From assembly GCF_017654505.1 (NCBI RefSeq), contig NC_054545.1, positions 12,302,047-12,366,046 on the forward strand: a stretch of 64,000 nt of DNA, written 5' to 3'. The translations under genes and the position numbers were made by a program. Of the stretch, positions 37,055 through 50,316 are shown one piece after another (within the stretch, counting starts at the first letter, position 1; each line of letters opens with the position of its first letter). Source of the stretch: Polyodon spathula (taxonomy: Eukaryota > Chordata > Actinopteri > Acipenseriformes > Polyodontidae). The notes under the pieces were generated by a model. It worked only from the letters and a program-made list of their open reading frames with translations. It was not told where the DNA came from and did no database searches.

Positions 37055-40000
37055 ATGTGTGTGTATTTGTCTAGAGAATTGTTGATTAATACTACTGGCA
37101 TAGTAATTTCAAACACATTTTTTATTCAGCATGTTGAGAATTCGACTATTTTATGTTCTCTTCATTTTAACATTTGACTGGAATCCAGTTTTTATAAAGA
37201 TGTGCGAAGCAAGTCTTGCACCCAACCTGCACGTGAATGATGTTGTGTAATTACACATTTGTTTCCATGTTGATATTATGTCACGCCCTTCTCATTTTCG
37301 GTAGCATTCATTTTGGCTGGTTAGATACATAGTGAGCTTATTCAGTCAACAGGAGTATCATAACAAAACAGGAATCTGGGCTGAAGTGTTGAATAAACCG
37401 TTGTTACCCCTTGGCAGTGTTCATTTGCTGCTGGCTTCAGTATACAGAGTATATTATATTCACTGCCAAGCTGGCTTGGATAGAAGGTGTCACAAAAGAG
37501 TTTAAAAAAGAAGTTTAAAAAAAAAAAAAAAAAAGCCATTGCCCGTAGCTCTGCTCTCAAATCCCCAAAAGAAAAAGGAATCTTCATTTGATATTATGAC
37601 ACTGGAATGTATTTTTTATATCTGAAACGTCATTGCGGAAATGTAATCCCCTGTCCCACAATTTGAAGATGAAATGAAAATTGGAGGACAAAAATAGCAT
37701 CATGCATCAAATAACCTAAAGGGTTAAAAAAAGCAGGCTAACTGGGAAGTGATCAATAGTAAACATTAGATATAGGGCACTCTGTTAAGAAAAACAGTTG
37801 GAAGAGAAGGGCTGATGCTGGTTTCAGTGAATCAGATATGTGCTTGAGGCATGACAGTGTTTGACATGAGCATGTTTAATACCACACCCCTCAAATGTGT
37901 ATTTGCACAGTAGATCAATAACTTCCTGCTACCTGGCCCTGGGCAGCATACTGTACAAAGTCCACCATGTCACGCTGCTATACTGTACATCAGCCCTGGC
38001 TGGCAGAGCTAAGTTTGGTCAACCATTGAGTGTTAAGATGAGGAACTGGGAGTTTCAGTGGTCTTAAATACCACCTGTTAAAGGTGACCACTTGTCTTAA
38101 ATGACCAGTTGCCTTGAGAACAGTTATTGTTCATTTAAACCTGTTGTAGAAGACCACCTGTCATATTGGAGGACCCTTGTGTCCAGAACCATGGGCGAGT
38201 GCCGGTCTAGTTTTACCTGTAGGGACACTGATAATTTCAGCTAAAAGGCTGGCAGAATGCCCCTCTTGGTTGATTTAAATGTGTGGAGGAACAAATAAGA
38301 CAGCCCAATCTTTTTAATTGGTCTGTGATGTGTATTCCAACGTAATGTATGCATTTTTAAAACCAATCAGTGAATACTGTGAAAGGGTGCCACAATGCAA
38401 GCAGTCACAATGATGTAAGATTAAATTAACATAACGGGATTCAAAAATGTCATGCTTTCAATTGTTTATAATACTGACAGGATGCAGATGTCTAGTTTTT
38501 AACCAAAGATTTGCATATGTATGCAGCCTAATCCTATTCAGCTAGCTGGTTATTTTTGTAGATTAAAACTTACATAGACTTTAAAGTAACTATTCTGTAG
38601 GTGTAACTTTGTGATACATTATATTACTCAAGAGAACAATATGTTTTAGCATTTATGAATTGGTACTTAAAGTGAGGGATGGATAGGTACTGCGTGCTTT
38701 GGGAGATTCTCAGTTTTAATTAGCCACATCCTTTTTGCTGCAATGTTCTGTCAGAGCTCCACCCTAGTGTTTCTGTATGGCATTACTGCTGACGCTGTCA
38801 AAGCTTATAAGCAGGAAGTCTTCATATTTTTTTGTAACTGTATGTGAGGGTTTAGGTTTAGGGGTTACTGTCATGAAAAGCCTCTGAAAATTAAAATATA
38901 CATTTACTTGTATGAAATATGAGCTTTTGTTCTGACTTTAAGCCCTAGAAATGAATCAGTCTCACATTACCCTTAACAATGAGACACACTAAAGAAGCTT
39001 GCTAAAGAAACAATGTATAGTCATTGCTACAGTCAAAAAATAGTTAATACCTGGCTTTCGCTTAATGTACATAATCCTAGTAAAAGTCCCTCACCACGGT
39101 TTGAACAACGAAAGAAGCTGTCTCAAGAACAACTTTACTTTTACAAAAAAAAAAAAACCTGTTATGCCTACCTGCTGTTCCCTGCATGCAAATAGATGAG
39201 TATTGAGTAGGGGCATTCCAGTATATGACTGGTAAAATCAAGATTCATGCAAATGTCATGTATACAACCTGCCAGATCATGACTCACTATTGACTTGTAT
39301 TTTAAAGAAAGTCCTTGGTACGTTTTATCCGACAAGCAGTTCTTGTCATACATTATATCTACTTACTGGTAGCGAATGTAAAAAAGCAAACCGAATGCTT
39401 GTTGAGTTTGTTAGTTTTACATTTAGAAAGGTAATAATGTAAAAAAAAAAAAAAACTTTTTTGTTATCTAAGCCATTTTGAATAATCCAAAAGTATTTGC
39501 ATTTGGATTAATAAAGGATTTTTGAATGTCGCAATGCCAATAAGAAATGACTGAAAAGTGATTCTTTATAGCAATCCTGGATACCCGTATGGATGTATCG
39601 ACCATTATATTTAATGGTAAATTGTTGTATCCTAAACAACAGCCTCCTGTTCTGGTCAAGTGGAATTAACGAAGAGCATCAACAAAACATGATGTCAGAA
39701 CTACAAGCAGTCGTATCTCAGATAACACAAGATACTGCTGCAGTTGGATCCATAAAAAAGGTTTAAAATGTACCAGGCTAATACAAATCTAGATGTTCAT
39801 ATCACTGTTTTGCAGGATTTGCTATTAAAAGAATGAGAAGAATCGTTTTATTTTAGTAGCAAGGTTGTTGCTGAATTTGCAGTGGCTAAAAAGACAACCT
39901 AGATTTGTGAGATACTAAATCTGCAATAGTCTGTCTGAAATACCAATGTCAACAGGGACAACATTTCTACACAGAAAAGGAAATGCACACAAGGGATGCT

Positions 40001-43000
40001 CTGGAAATAACAATAAAATGGTTTTCTATGAAATATGAAAATAGGAGTATGATGCCTCCATAATCTCTTGTTAAGACATCCTATAAATGAGGGTGAAAGA
40101 CTAAATGTGTATAGTAGTGGAGCAAGTTTGTTTGACATCAGTGTAGTTGTTCCCTAATGTTGTACACCGTGATAAAGAATACATACATGATCCATAATCT
40201 TCTGACCCACACTTTTTATGAACTCTACTGACTAAGCAAGCTCCATCTCAGTACAGCTACGACAAGTTGTAACTAAAAACGATTGTGACCAAGACAGAGG
40301 CTGTGTTTGAGTCCTGTTTCATCCACAGACTGTCTGGTGACCTTGGGGCAAGTAATGCGACCTCTCTCTGCTTTTGCAGCTGTTGGGGATTGCACTAGTA
40401 GACAATCGCAATCAGATGATCACGTGAATAATAAAGCTGGCCTGTTTGAAGAGGCAGGACAAGGAAGAAAAAAAAATGGGAGATGGAGGCTTATGGAGTA
40501 TTTATTTTTATTCCTCTGAAAAATGAAATCTGCCTTTGCACAAGCATCAACGAGTAGAACGTATAATGTGTTTCAGTGAACCATTGACCATGTGTCACTT
40601 AATCTGATTTCATATTTAAAACCGGTTTCCCCAGGAAAATCTCTCGAGACCAGAGGCTCACTTGCATGTGTCCAGTTCAAATGTGAATCGATGTTAGAAC
40701 TGGCAAATGCTTGTTGTGGTAGTTTTATTAAAAATAAATAATTTAATATAAACAACTGATTAGTGTGCATGTTTTAACAGTCCCAGCCTGGGATTTTAAA
40801 GCACTCTGTGAAAGTACTCCTTTTATTTTTATATTTTTTCTTGTCATGTTTTTATTACAACAAAAAAAAAAAAACATAAAACCACTTCATACCAGCAAGT
40901 TGGTTGTGTTGAGGAATGGGCAAGCAATGTGTAAACACTATAGTTTAACAAACTCGCACTTTTTAAATAGTGACCGACCTTGCAATATTTTGTTTGTTAC
41001 CGCTGGGTTCAAATGAAGAAATTCGTCATTGTGGTCGATATCCTTTCAGTGGTGTTCTTGAGATTTTGTCTTTGGTCTGTGAGATCTTCACTGAGAAAGA
41101 TACCAATCTTGTTTCTGTATTTCTTTCCATTACAGGTCAAAACATTTGGACCACTAGGAACAGGGGATGAGGACAAGCTATCCATGTACCTGGAGCTGGT
41201 GGATGGAGTCTACTTAAACAAAATAATGCTGAAAATGTAAGTACAGATAGGCATGGTTAAATTGAGGTGTATATGCTGAATGTGTTTCCATAGACATGTC
41301 TAAACAGTAAATGCCCATATTTCTACCAGTACCCATTAATGTAATTACATAGGATACTCTTATAAACAAGTTATAGATGTGTGCTACACTAGCGTTCATT
41401 GCATCAGGAGTAATAAAATAAATGAGCTTGAGGACAGCAAGTATTCATCAGTTTACTATTGTACTATTGTATGACATCATTTGGTTATGTTAAATGCACT
41501 TAAATCTGTTTTCAACTTAAAGCCGTCTCGCAAAGAAGAAAAAAAAAGATTCTGGTACCAAAGTAAGTCACCCCTAATGAGGAAATGTATGCAGTATTAG
41601 TAAGGTAACACTTTCATACAATCACATCTTCGCTTCCTGAGATTACCATGTTATCAAAACTTTATTTAAATGCAAGACCCTTTTCATAGATACACCAGAC
41701 TATTTACTGAAAATAAAGTGATTATGTGTTTGCCCTAATGGTATCTTTTAATGCTCTGAAACGATTATGAATTTCCTTCCACTTGGGTGGTTGAACCACA
41801 CTGAGACCTGCTGTCTTTGTATGACATTAAGGATCATGAAGTAAAAAACACACTAGTCTTGCAATTCGCTACGCCCTTGGATGTGTATTTGGTTTTGAGA
41901 CGTCTTTAGCTCTAGAGGACCATGGATGCAGTTAACTCAATAGATTTACTATGGGTTAGCAGGAGAGAGATGGAGTATTCGAGACTTGACTGAGGCTGGA
42001 TACGAGTGTCCATATAACCCATACAGCGATGCCCGTTATAATATAACTGTATTATGTATGGCTTTACTTTTAATAATGCAAGTCACAAAATCCATCTTGA
42101 AGTGTTTGTGATAATAACAAGCCTTTATTTGACCACTGTGTTGTGTTATTTGTGTTCTGTTAAGTGGCTGAGTTGTATGGCTGATTGTGATGTCACTAAT
42201 TTTATATTGATAATGAGACATGGTACAGTACGTTTATTTAAGATGTGTCGTTGCATACAGCTGGCAAAATTGGCATTGCTTAAATATCTTCTGCAGTCTA
42301 TACTAGTCCAATTTGACAGGGTTTATTAACCAAGACATACACTCTCTACTAGCATCCCAGCATGATGTGCGTGTTTGGCACGTGGTAAGAGTTGTAGCTT
42401 GCCTTTTATGTTTAATGATCCTTTCTTTTGGGGCCGCCTACATGAGGAAATGTGATGTCTGCCAAATTTGCAGAGGTTTGCTAATATCTATATGAATTAC
42501 ATATAAGATATTGGTGTGGATGAATACTACTGTCACTCTTGACTTTTTGTTCACTGCGCTAGCCGAAATCTAAGATGCTTGACTGTCTGACCTTCAAAAA
42601 AACAAAACAAAAAAATCCCCCTTGTGCCATGCTTGGAGGGGAGGGCGGTTTCGCTGCCCTTCCACCCCTGTTGTCAGTGTGGACCATATTGTTCTTCTGA
42701 CAAATCAAACCACTTCATGTTTGCCAAATCCCTCAAGTTTGTCTTTCCAGAAAATGGATCTAAGTCCCCCCCCCCCCCCCCCCCCCCACACTACTACTTT
42801 GTATTGTGTACTGTGTTAACAGTCTTGCGAAGTGTTGAACATTTTAAATAAATACAAACCCAGTTGTATAATCTGTATTGTACAAGAGGGCTAGACCAGA
42901 CTTGTAGCCAGTGCCTTTTGACTAATATCGACACAAAGGTAGTCGTCAACTATTATGTGCTGTAAAATTGAGTTTAGCAAATACCTTGGTGTGTTTCATG

Positions 43001-43181
43001 CAACATTCAATATTTTCTGTGACCACTGACAAAATACAGTTCTTGTAATTATTTAAAATGCTTTGCGTCTGAAAAATAACTTTTTGTCTGTACTTTCAGC
43101 ACCCCACAAACTTTTCAGAGAAGCGGACTATGCCAGTCTTATGTAAAATTCTCAACAGACGTACTGTAAAGGAGTGGAAGG

Positions 43182-43218
<37 letters not shown>

Positions 43219-46200
43219 TTTTTGCTCCTAAATGTTTCGTACAAAAACCTTTCTATTATGAAGCAGTTCAGGCTTCCTCATGGTGGGTGTTTGTTATTGT
43301 GTGACAAGAAGTCAATTCAAAATTGTTTTGATAAAAGCCTTTGGAAATGTTATGCATTTTTTGTCACCCACAATTGAACAGGATATTTTTTGGAATGTCT
43401 TCTTTAGAAATCAGCATGCATGCCCAAACAGCTTCAAAAGATGTCAAGCAAGAAACTAGTCCTTGTACTGGGGTCCAGCAGCTTCCCAGAGGAGTTAAAA
43501 TAGATCATATACTATAGGGTTAACAGGCAGTGTACCTTGTTCACTAGGTTTACTGCTGCTGTAATTAAAACCAGTAATCTGTGCATTAAAGGGTACGACT
43601 GTCGATAAAGGGAGAGGAAGTCTATGTCTGATACTATTGGTTCTCAGAACAATTTCTAGTTCCCTAGAGCTATGACTAATTCTGTGATGCAGGTGTTCGC
43701 TTCGATCCTCCCTTGTTTTTTTTTTTTTTGTGTTAATATGGAAACCACAAGTGAGCTTTTAATAGCATTGTAGTACTGAAGTTTTATTTTCACATTTCCC
43801 TGTTTTTCTTTTTCAATGGAAAATATCTTCCACTGTGTAACCCACACCCTGTTTTTTTTCTATATGCCTAGGTATTAACTTTACCTTCCTTGGTCTATTA
43901 AGCACAGGGTTTGGACAAATAAATAAATAAATAAATAAAAACTTGCCGTAATGCTGAGATGTTGTGTCAGACAGGACTATACCGATTTGATTTTGAGGGA
44001 TATTTTTTCCATTCCTTAATGATAAGCATGTCAAACTCCTTTGTAGAAGCTGGAAGTAGAAATCTGCTTCACATTCTTTTCTCCAGGGCATTCCACCATT
44101 ACTGTGATGTGATTGAAACAGACTTACAACAAGGAGGTAAAGCTTTTATATATTCAAAATATGGTCGTTCTCGTCTGCGCGACAGTCATTTGCCCAAGTG
44201 TGTTTCACATATTTCGGGTGTTATTTACTTTTTTACAAACACTGCTACATGTGGCTCTGTGTGTGAAAAATGTATGTATGTGTATCTATGTATATAAGGA
44301 TGTGATAGGCTATGCGAGGGTTACCTGTACAAACTCTGGGTGCTGTCATTAAGATATTGCCTGGCACAACCCACCCCCAGAACATCCATGCTCTTTCACA
44401 TGCTCAACCTTTTACCTACCCCCAGCATTGAGCCACTGTGGAAAGGTGCATGTCAGTGGACTTGTAAATTCAACATTATTCCCATTCCCAAGCTAACTGG
44501 GCCCCATTTGAGACAGGCATGCATTCCCAAGTGTATGCTATGTAAACACCTATAAATAATATTTGTTGATATAACTTTCAGCTATATTCTAAACAAACTA
44601 CGTGTCCTGTATGTTTTACTTTGAGTTCATTCTTTGAGCTGTGCCCAGAATTCTTCTAGTGTGATTGGAATGTTGGGAGAAGTGGTCATTTGTTTTCAAT
44701 ACCAATACGATCCTATGAAGAGAATACACTTCTACCACTCTCATGCCATCTTGTTAGATTTAGAAAGCTAGCCAAGGTTGGGCAAGTTCAGTTTAAAAAA
44801 TAGCAGGTGTTGCAGAAAAATGAGTACAGTTAGGGTAACTTTCCCTCCCGAGTGGCGCATCCGGAAAAGGCCGCGTGGAGTGCAGGATGCGCCCTGTATC
44901 TTGGAGAGCGCCGGTTCAGGTCCAGGCTATGCTGATTCCAAATATATTGTAAAAAAACCCCCCAAAAAACAAAAAATGATATTCCCCCTCACTACCCTGT
45001 CATCAGCTATATAGACTACATCTTGTGTGGATATACCTCAGGTGAATTATTTTTCAAAGGTATTCATACAGTATACAAAAAAATATCGTATAAAAAGTTA
45101 AAATGTTTAAGAAATTATATGCTTAAATTTCTCAATCTCAAAACACACCATTTTTAATCCATGTTCAAATGTGCCGATTTTAAATATGTCACATGAGTGA
45201 AAACAAATGACCCCAAATGAAACAGCGAGTTAAATGGAGTTAAACTCTCTGCAGACTTGAGGAAAATGAGTCCATTGCACGGCTCTCTTCACGTTTCCTG
45301 AATTTATCTAGCTTATGTCAAATTTAAAAATAACTTTTTTTAGTAATCCTCTTAACTCCCTAGCGATGCTGCTGGCTTTTCAGTGCGTGGGATGTTTTTA
45401 GTCTTGACACCACATCACTTTCTGGATTGGTTGGGGTGACTCACACTAAAACACTTAGCCTAGAAGTAGGCACTATTAAGATTGTGTGGAAAATAATTAA
45501 ATTGCCATGAACCTGTCCAGCAGAAGCAGCCTTCAATACCCTGTAAGTTGACATATATAAAACGCAGTGCTTCTTTAATCAAGGATAAAGAACACTTCTC
45601 TGCTTTTATTATTGTGGAAGAGAAGCATATTCAGATGCTGGTCTCATTTTCACAAATAATTTAATCTTCGCAAAAAACGTACATTCAGTTACGTGTTTGT
45701 CCCACCATTGTTAAGTTACCCTGACCCTTCAGTCTATATCTATTGTGAATGAAGCCATTCTAAAGGCACTCCTATACACTCGAGATCAGAGATCTGCTTT
45801 TTAAATCAGTTTTTACATGCATGTCAGCATACTGATTATGATATACTTTGAAACATGAATTTGTTATATTTCAATAAGATCCTGCATGTTTATGGCTGCC
45901 ATTGTCATTTACAATTACAGATGAAGAGCAGGTGAAATTGAACACTGTTTTCTGTACGTAAGAAATATGATAGGATCCAGTTTTTTTTTTTCTTCAAAGA
46001 TTTTTGTAAGCAGGCTTATTAAGACTTGTAAGCAGACAGTATTATTTCATTTTAAGGCTGACTTAAGACTGGGCTGCCTGTATGAGATGCATATTCTGGA
46101 AGCTGTATTTCTCTGATGTAATCTCACCTCAGCTGAGTCTTTAGCAAGCCTTAAATGAGCAAAATTGCACAAGTGGGCCTACATAGGATTCATTTCATAC

Positions 46201-49200
46201 AAAAATAAGAACGTGGCAATAGACAAGTTAATTTCTGCAAATATAGCCCATGGTAGTTCCATTAATGATAAAACAACTTACATAGAAAAATGCTTCATTT
46301 TTTGCCACAATTCCAGTTTTATAAACCCCAGCCCTGTGTGCATCCACTCTGCACATATGCCCCCCCCCCCCCCCCCCCATCCAGTGTTTTATCTCCAGTG
46401 ACATTTCGTGCTGTAAGGTATTGAGAGCTGGTCTGAGCAATGCATAATTCTCAAAAGAGTAGACTGTTGAAAAACGAGACGGCAAACTTGGCAAGAAAAG
46501 TCATTTTCTTCAGATATTTTTTTAAAATAGGGTCCTTTCAGTATCGGTGGGGCTCTGTAGCCAAATGTTGAGAATTTGCTTGCAGTTGCTACAAAACAAA
46601 TGTAAATTAGGTGAACGAGTTCCAGTTGTCTTGTTGGCTGTCAGAAACTGAATACAGGATGATGATAAATATCTGTCAACCATGCAAAACATGTCTTGGT
46701 CATAAGATGAATTTTTTTTTGTGTGCTTATTTTAAGTATTGTTTTAATAGTTATATAAAATGGGAACGTGTCTGGGAATTTAACAAACTGTGTCACAGGC
46801 TGATTGTACTGTAGCATACCATAAGGAGCTATTCTGTGCTATTTCTCCTTTTCCATATTGAGGAATGCAACTATAGTAATTAACCTTAATTGATGATATA
46901 TAATGTACCTCAGTAGCCTTAGTGCAAAGTCTAAAGCAAGTATCCATGCAGGAAACATGGCAAGTGAGTTTGGATTGCTACCAATTTAACCTTCTAGCCA
47001 GCTTCTGGTTGCTGGATGCCAGGGTTTGAATACCCTCCTTGTGTTCCCATTGAAATACTTGCATCCGTTTACCAGTAATGGCAAATAATTTAAGTCTTTA
47101 CCTGAGAAGAGATATGGTCAAATATATATTATGAAGATGTTGCTGCTCTCAAAGAACTTTGATTTGGACTTCTAGGTTAGTTGCAGCATCTGGTTGGTTC
47201 AATAAGGATTAACCATACCCATATTTGTGTAGGATGACTGAGCTTTTTAATGGAAATGAGACCAGGGCTGTCAGAGGCCTGTCTTTCATGTGACGATGGG
47301 ATGTAGTGATTGCATAGACTGGGGTTGAAAGGCTGAACACTGACTAAAGCGCATGATAATTAGTTACCAAGGGGGCTTTAGAAAGGAAACAACGGACACG
47401 AATGCAGTAGTTGCACAATTCCTACTGTTTGTTTGAAGGGGTTCATACGGGAAGCTGATTTTGTCAGGGTTCATGTCTGAAGTACTGCAGCATTTCATTG
47501 CCTGTGCTGTCCCAATGTTCTGCTACAGAAGCTGGCATTGAGTTTTATTATAGAATTTAGGAAGATGGATTTCATACAAATAAAGCTGTATCTGTATAAG
47601 AAGTAAGGCCAGATTGTACAAGATGCAAAATTAATCATAGGTTTGTTGGCTACCAAGACTGAAATAACTGTAAATTTGAGGATTTAACCCAAATAAATCT
47701 GTGGAGTAGCAAGTCAAATATGTATCAGCGGCATCTATAGTGATAAACCACTAGTGTTTTAAGAGGCAACATCTGAACAGTGTATGTGTTCTAATGGCCA
47801 ACTGGCTAATAACTTTCAGAAGGTGCCACGAGTAGTTGGTATAAACAGGTTTGAGTGGTAGATATAACACTGTGGGCAGGTGATTTATTATATCGTTGGG
47901 TTAATGCACCAATAGTAGGCTATGCAATATATTGTAAACTTTGACTGGGAGTTTCTTTCCCAAAGCGTTTTTATGAGGTGGTATGAGTTTCTGTTGAGAG
48001 AAATAATTGTGCACTGTGCGAGCTTGTTTTATTATAGTGTGTCTGACAAGGACTGTAAAATAATACATCATGGTGGTGTGTTGGGAGGTGGGGGAACGCT
48101 GGACTTTTGATGTATTTTATTGTTTGAGTCAAACAATTGAAATTTAAAACTGCAGATTAGTTATGGTACAACCACCATATTAATTTTTGCTCACACACAT
48201 TAAACATTCACCAGACCTTTATCCTGTAGGGTGCTCTGGTGTTTCTTTTAACTGTTAGTAATCTGAAGAACATGTTACGTAACAGAAATATTGCATTTAA
48301 ATACATTTTTTATATTTTTGTATGATATGTTTAAGTGGGAAAACAACCTGGACCTTTTAAATATCATTGCAAAACAATGACAGTGGCATTTAATTCAAAT
48401 GAATCTAGGGAATGTCTCTACATTATTATTGGTATTTAATGGACCTGGGCAGGTAATCATCACACAAGAGTAGTTCAGGGGTTACTTTGTAGTTTGTATA
48501 GTGTATTGCTCCCTGAGCTATGTCTAATATAACTGAAGGAAATACAACACTAATCCAGCAATGTGCTTTTGTCAGTATTCAGATAATAGTACGTGCGAGG
48601 TGTCCAGCATTACTTGGTAATGTTTGTCCTGGTTTCATTGCCTCTAAAACTCACACCTGTATAACAAGCCTTACACAGGTGTTACTGATGATGCATTGCT
48701 TTGTTTGCACACTGGCGATTAGTAATGTAACTCTATCCAATAAACTGTTCTATTGCCATACCTGTGGGATTACCTAATAGAACACTGTACAAAGTGTCTT
48801 CTTGATAAATGCTTGTACCAAGTGTAAGCTGAGCATGTGCTAACGTGTCTTTGCTTTAGCCTGAGCATGTTTTTAAAGTCAACTGCTAACAGTGAACCTT
48901 GAGATCTTGCGTCTACTGTATATCAGTGTCAATGACACTGCATTCTCTGTGTAGGATTCTGTACAGTACATTTTATACATTGCTCTTTTTATCTTCCAAA
49001 TGGCTTGAAGCAGCAGTTGAGGTGGGAAAGCATATTACATGGCGCTGTGAACAGACGCTCATGAGTGTTCATAAAGTCATAAGCATTATGCGCTGAAGCC
49101 TGTGCAATATTGATATGCTTTGGTTGTTAGTAAGTATGTCAAGTAGTGATTAAATCTCTTATTTCTGGGTGCTCAAGTGGTGGTGGTGGTAGGTGCCTAA

Positions 49201-49390
49201 GCTGTATGTATAATCTATTGGAGCTCAATTGTCTATCATTCAATGCTTATAATCTAAGTCTTTCTTATCTTGCTCCTCCAGAGACCCCAGTCCTACGAAC
49301 CAACGAGTTAACAAAAACGTTAACAGTGATGTCAACCTTCGGATACAGAACCTTGCTATTCTCGTCCGGCACATCAAGAACTACTATCAG
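36365..49390 (+). CDS. CCDC88C: CCDC88C (Daple), first three coding exons
   Basis: Daple is a large cytoplasmic coiled-coil protein (human about 2028 aa) linking Dishevelled, G-alpha-i and the cytoskeleton in non-canonical Wnt signalling. Only the start of its N-terminal HOOK domain is present: exon 36365-36424 ([20 protein letters not shown]), 41136-41236 ([20 protein letters not shown] and onward) and 49282-49390 ([20 protein letters not shown] and onward, ending RHIKNYYQ), 90 codons in all. Phases 0, 2 and 0 agree. MDVTVSEL and DPxPTNQR(I/V)NK match CCDC88C. The paralogue CCDC88A starts differently and has NPK at that site. I did not find the next exon (expected to start near EVLQQL) before 64000, so intron 3 exceeds 14.6 kb. 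Confidence 0.95.
36430..36550 (+). repeat. CCDC88C: (ATT)18 and (AAT)n compound microsatellite at a splice donor
   Basis: The exon 1 donor gtaag (36425-36429) is followed immediately by 18 ATT units (36430-36483), then AAT units to about 36500, then mixed ATT/TAT. The two blocks are complementary. Confidence 0.97.
38050..38185. mobile_element. Possible DNA-transposon remnant rich in GACCA
   Basis: The 'cagtggtcttaaataccacc' start and repeated gaccac/ggtctt blocks ('gtgaccacttgtcttaaatg', 'agaccacctgtcat', 'ggaggaccctt') resemble the terminal region of a Tigger-type element. Only one end is convincing. Confidence 0.35.
40290..40430 (+). repeat. Decayed V-SINE/MIR-type fragment
   Basis: 'gaggctgtgtttgagtcctg' contains a B-box-like site, and 'gtgaccttggggcaagtaat' followed by 'gcgacctctctctgc' resembles the SINE core seen in the 10250 element. 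It is heavily diverged and no tail is seen. Confidence 0.45.
41523..41562 (+). other. CCDC88C: Splice-site-bounded 40-nt segment (poison-exon-like)
   Basis: 'caacttaaag' is followed by 40 bases and a consensus gtaagt. If spliced after exon 2 it would encode a lysine-rich stretch and shift exon 3 into a frame with an early TAA. CCDC88C reads normally without it. Confidence 0.2.
42766..42787 (+). repeat. C22 homopolymer
   Basis: Twenty-two consecutive C in CCDC88C intron 2. Confidence 0.97.
44845..44965 (+). repeat. tRNA-derived SINE, head-only copy
   Basis: 'ctcccgagtggcgcatccgg' followed by a B-box-like GGTTCAGGTCC (44913-44923) and 'aggctatgctgattcca' matches the head of the 14216 element. 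Similarity stops there and an A-rich tail follows, so this is a 5' fragment or a truncated insertion. The tRNA-like region is too degenerate for a functional tRNA. Confidence 0.7.
46360..46378 (+). repeat. C19 homopolymer
   Basis: Nineteen consecutive C in CCDC88C intron 2. Confidence 0.97.
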
Positions 49391-49664
49391 GTGGGCACAT
49401 CGTTTCTAACTCTCACTGTAGTTTCCTGTTGTCTGAAAAACTTTGTCATCTTCTGAGTGGCAGTTCAGTTTTTTTTTTTTTTTTCTGTGACAGGAAATGA
49501 AGAGGAAATCATTTCATGCTGATAACTAGCAGTTGTTTAAAGTGAAACCTTGCATGTACTGTAGGCCTCTGGTGCAGCCTGATTTCAAGTCTTACTTTAC
49601 CAAAGTTTCTGCTTCTCTTTGCTGACAATATTTTCTAACACAATTACAGATAGAAAAAAAAAAT

Positions 49665-49667
49665 TGT

Positions 49668-49756
<89 letters not shown>
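49665..49756 (+). repeat. (GT)n(TA)n compound microsatellite
   Basis: Alternating GT then about 24 TA units, ending directly at the left end of the Tigger-like element. Confidence 0.97.
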
Positions 49757-49757
<1 letters not shown>

Positions 49758-49759
49758 TT

Positions 49760-50316
49760 AGTACACCCTCGCTATAACAAACCTGTTGGGGTCCAAGCCT
49801 TTTGTTCGTTATATCAAGGGGTTAGTTATAGCGAAAGGACAATCAAAATGAATGATGCACTGTTGGAGTAAGTTGATGAGATTGTGAATACAAGTAGAAT
49901 TACATGTACCTGTTCATCTTATGTATGCAGTATTCTGCCTTTGTTTTATCCTATTTGTTAAAGAATTAAAATGCAGTACAGAAAGCACAAATCCCTAATT
50001 GAAGCTGAACATTTATTCAAAATAAATCTGACACGAATCGAGTTTTTAAATCAACCCGATATACAATTATCAGATCCTCAAGTTTTTTTTTTTTCCTTTA
50101 ATCAATTTTGCTTTGCTGCATGGTTGATTTTCATTTCGGAGGCATAGTTACACACCGTACGTTTTTATTAAGACCAAAGAGTTGACTTCACTGTGGAGGC
50201 GACATCCCATGCGTACTTACCGGGATGTTGACAGAGTGTGTTTTATATGAGCTTTTTTATTATTATTTAGGGTCCAGGGGCCAGATTCCTTGAAGGCGTT
50301 ATAGCAAGGGTGTATT
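49760..50316. mobile_element. Tigger/pogo-like MITE
   Basis: The left end 'gtacaccctcgctataac' (49761) and the reversed right end 'atacacccttgctataac' (ends about 50314) form terminal inverted repeats. The left end also has a subterminal inverted 'gttatagcg' at about 49833. The 'ctcgctataacgaac' wording and insertion in TA-rich DNA fit the pogo branch of Tc1/mariner. No transposase is present. It lies in CCDC88C intron 3. Confidence 0.6.

Larger units (their letters stand above)
36551..41135 (+). other. CCDC88C: CCDC88C intron 1 remainder
   Basis: The stretch contains a (GT)n(TA)n microsatellite at about 37006-37066, A runs at 37518, 39145 and 39441, and two repeat remnants listed separately. 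Otherwise nothing is recognised. Several open frames of 60-80 codons are not gene-like. Confidence 0.5.
41237..49281 (+). other. CCDC88C: CCDC88C intron 2
   Basis: This 8-kb intron holds two long C runs (42766-42787, 46360-46378), a T32 run near 43183, an (AAAT)n at about 43918-43940, a SINE head at 44845 and a splice-site-bounded 40-nt segment at 41523. The rest shows nothing recognisable. Confidence 0.5.

Noticed and set aside
36365..49390. CCDC88A (Girdin) as an alternative call
   Set aside because: CCDC88A has a different N-terminus and NPK where this protein has DPSPTNQR. The neighbours are those of CCDC88C.
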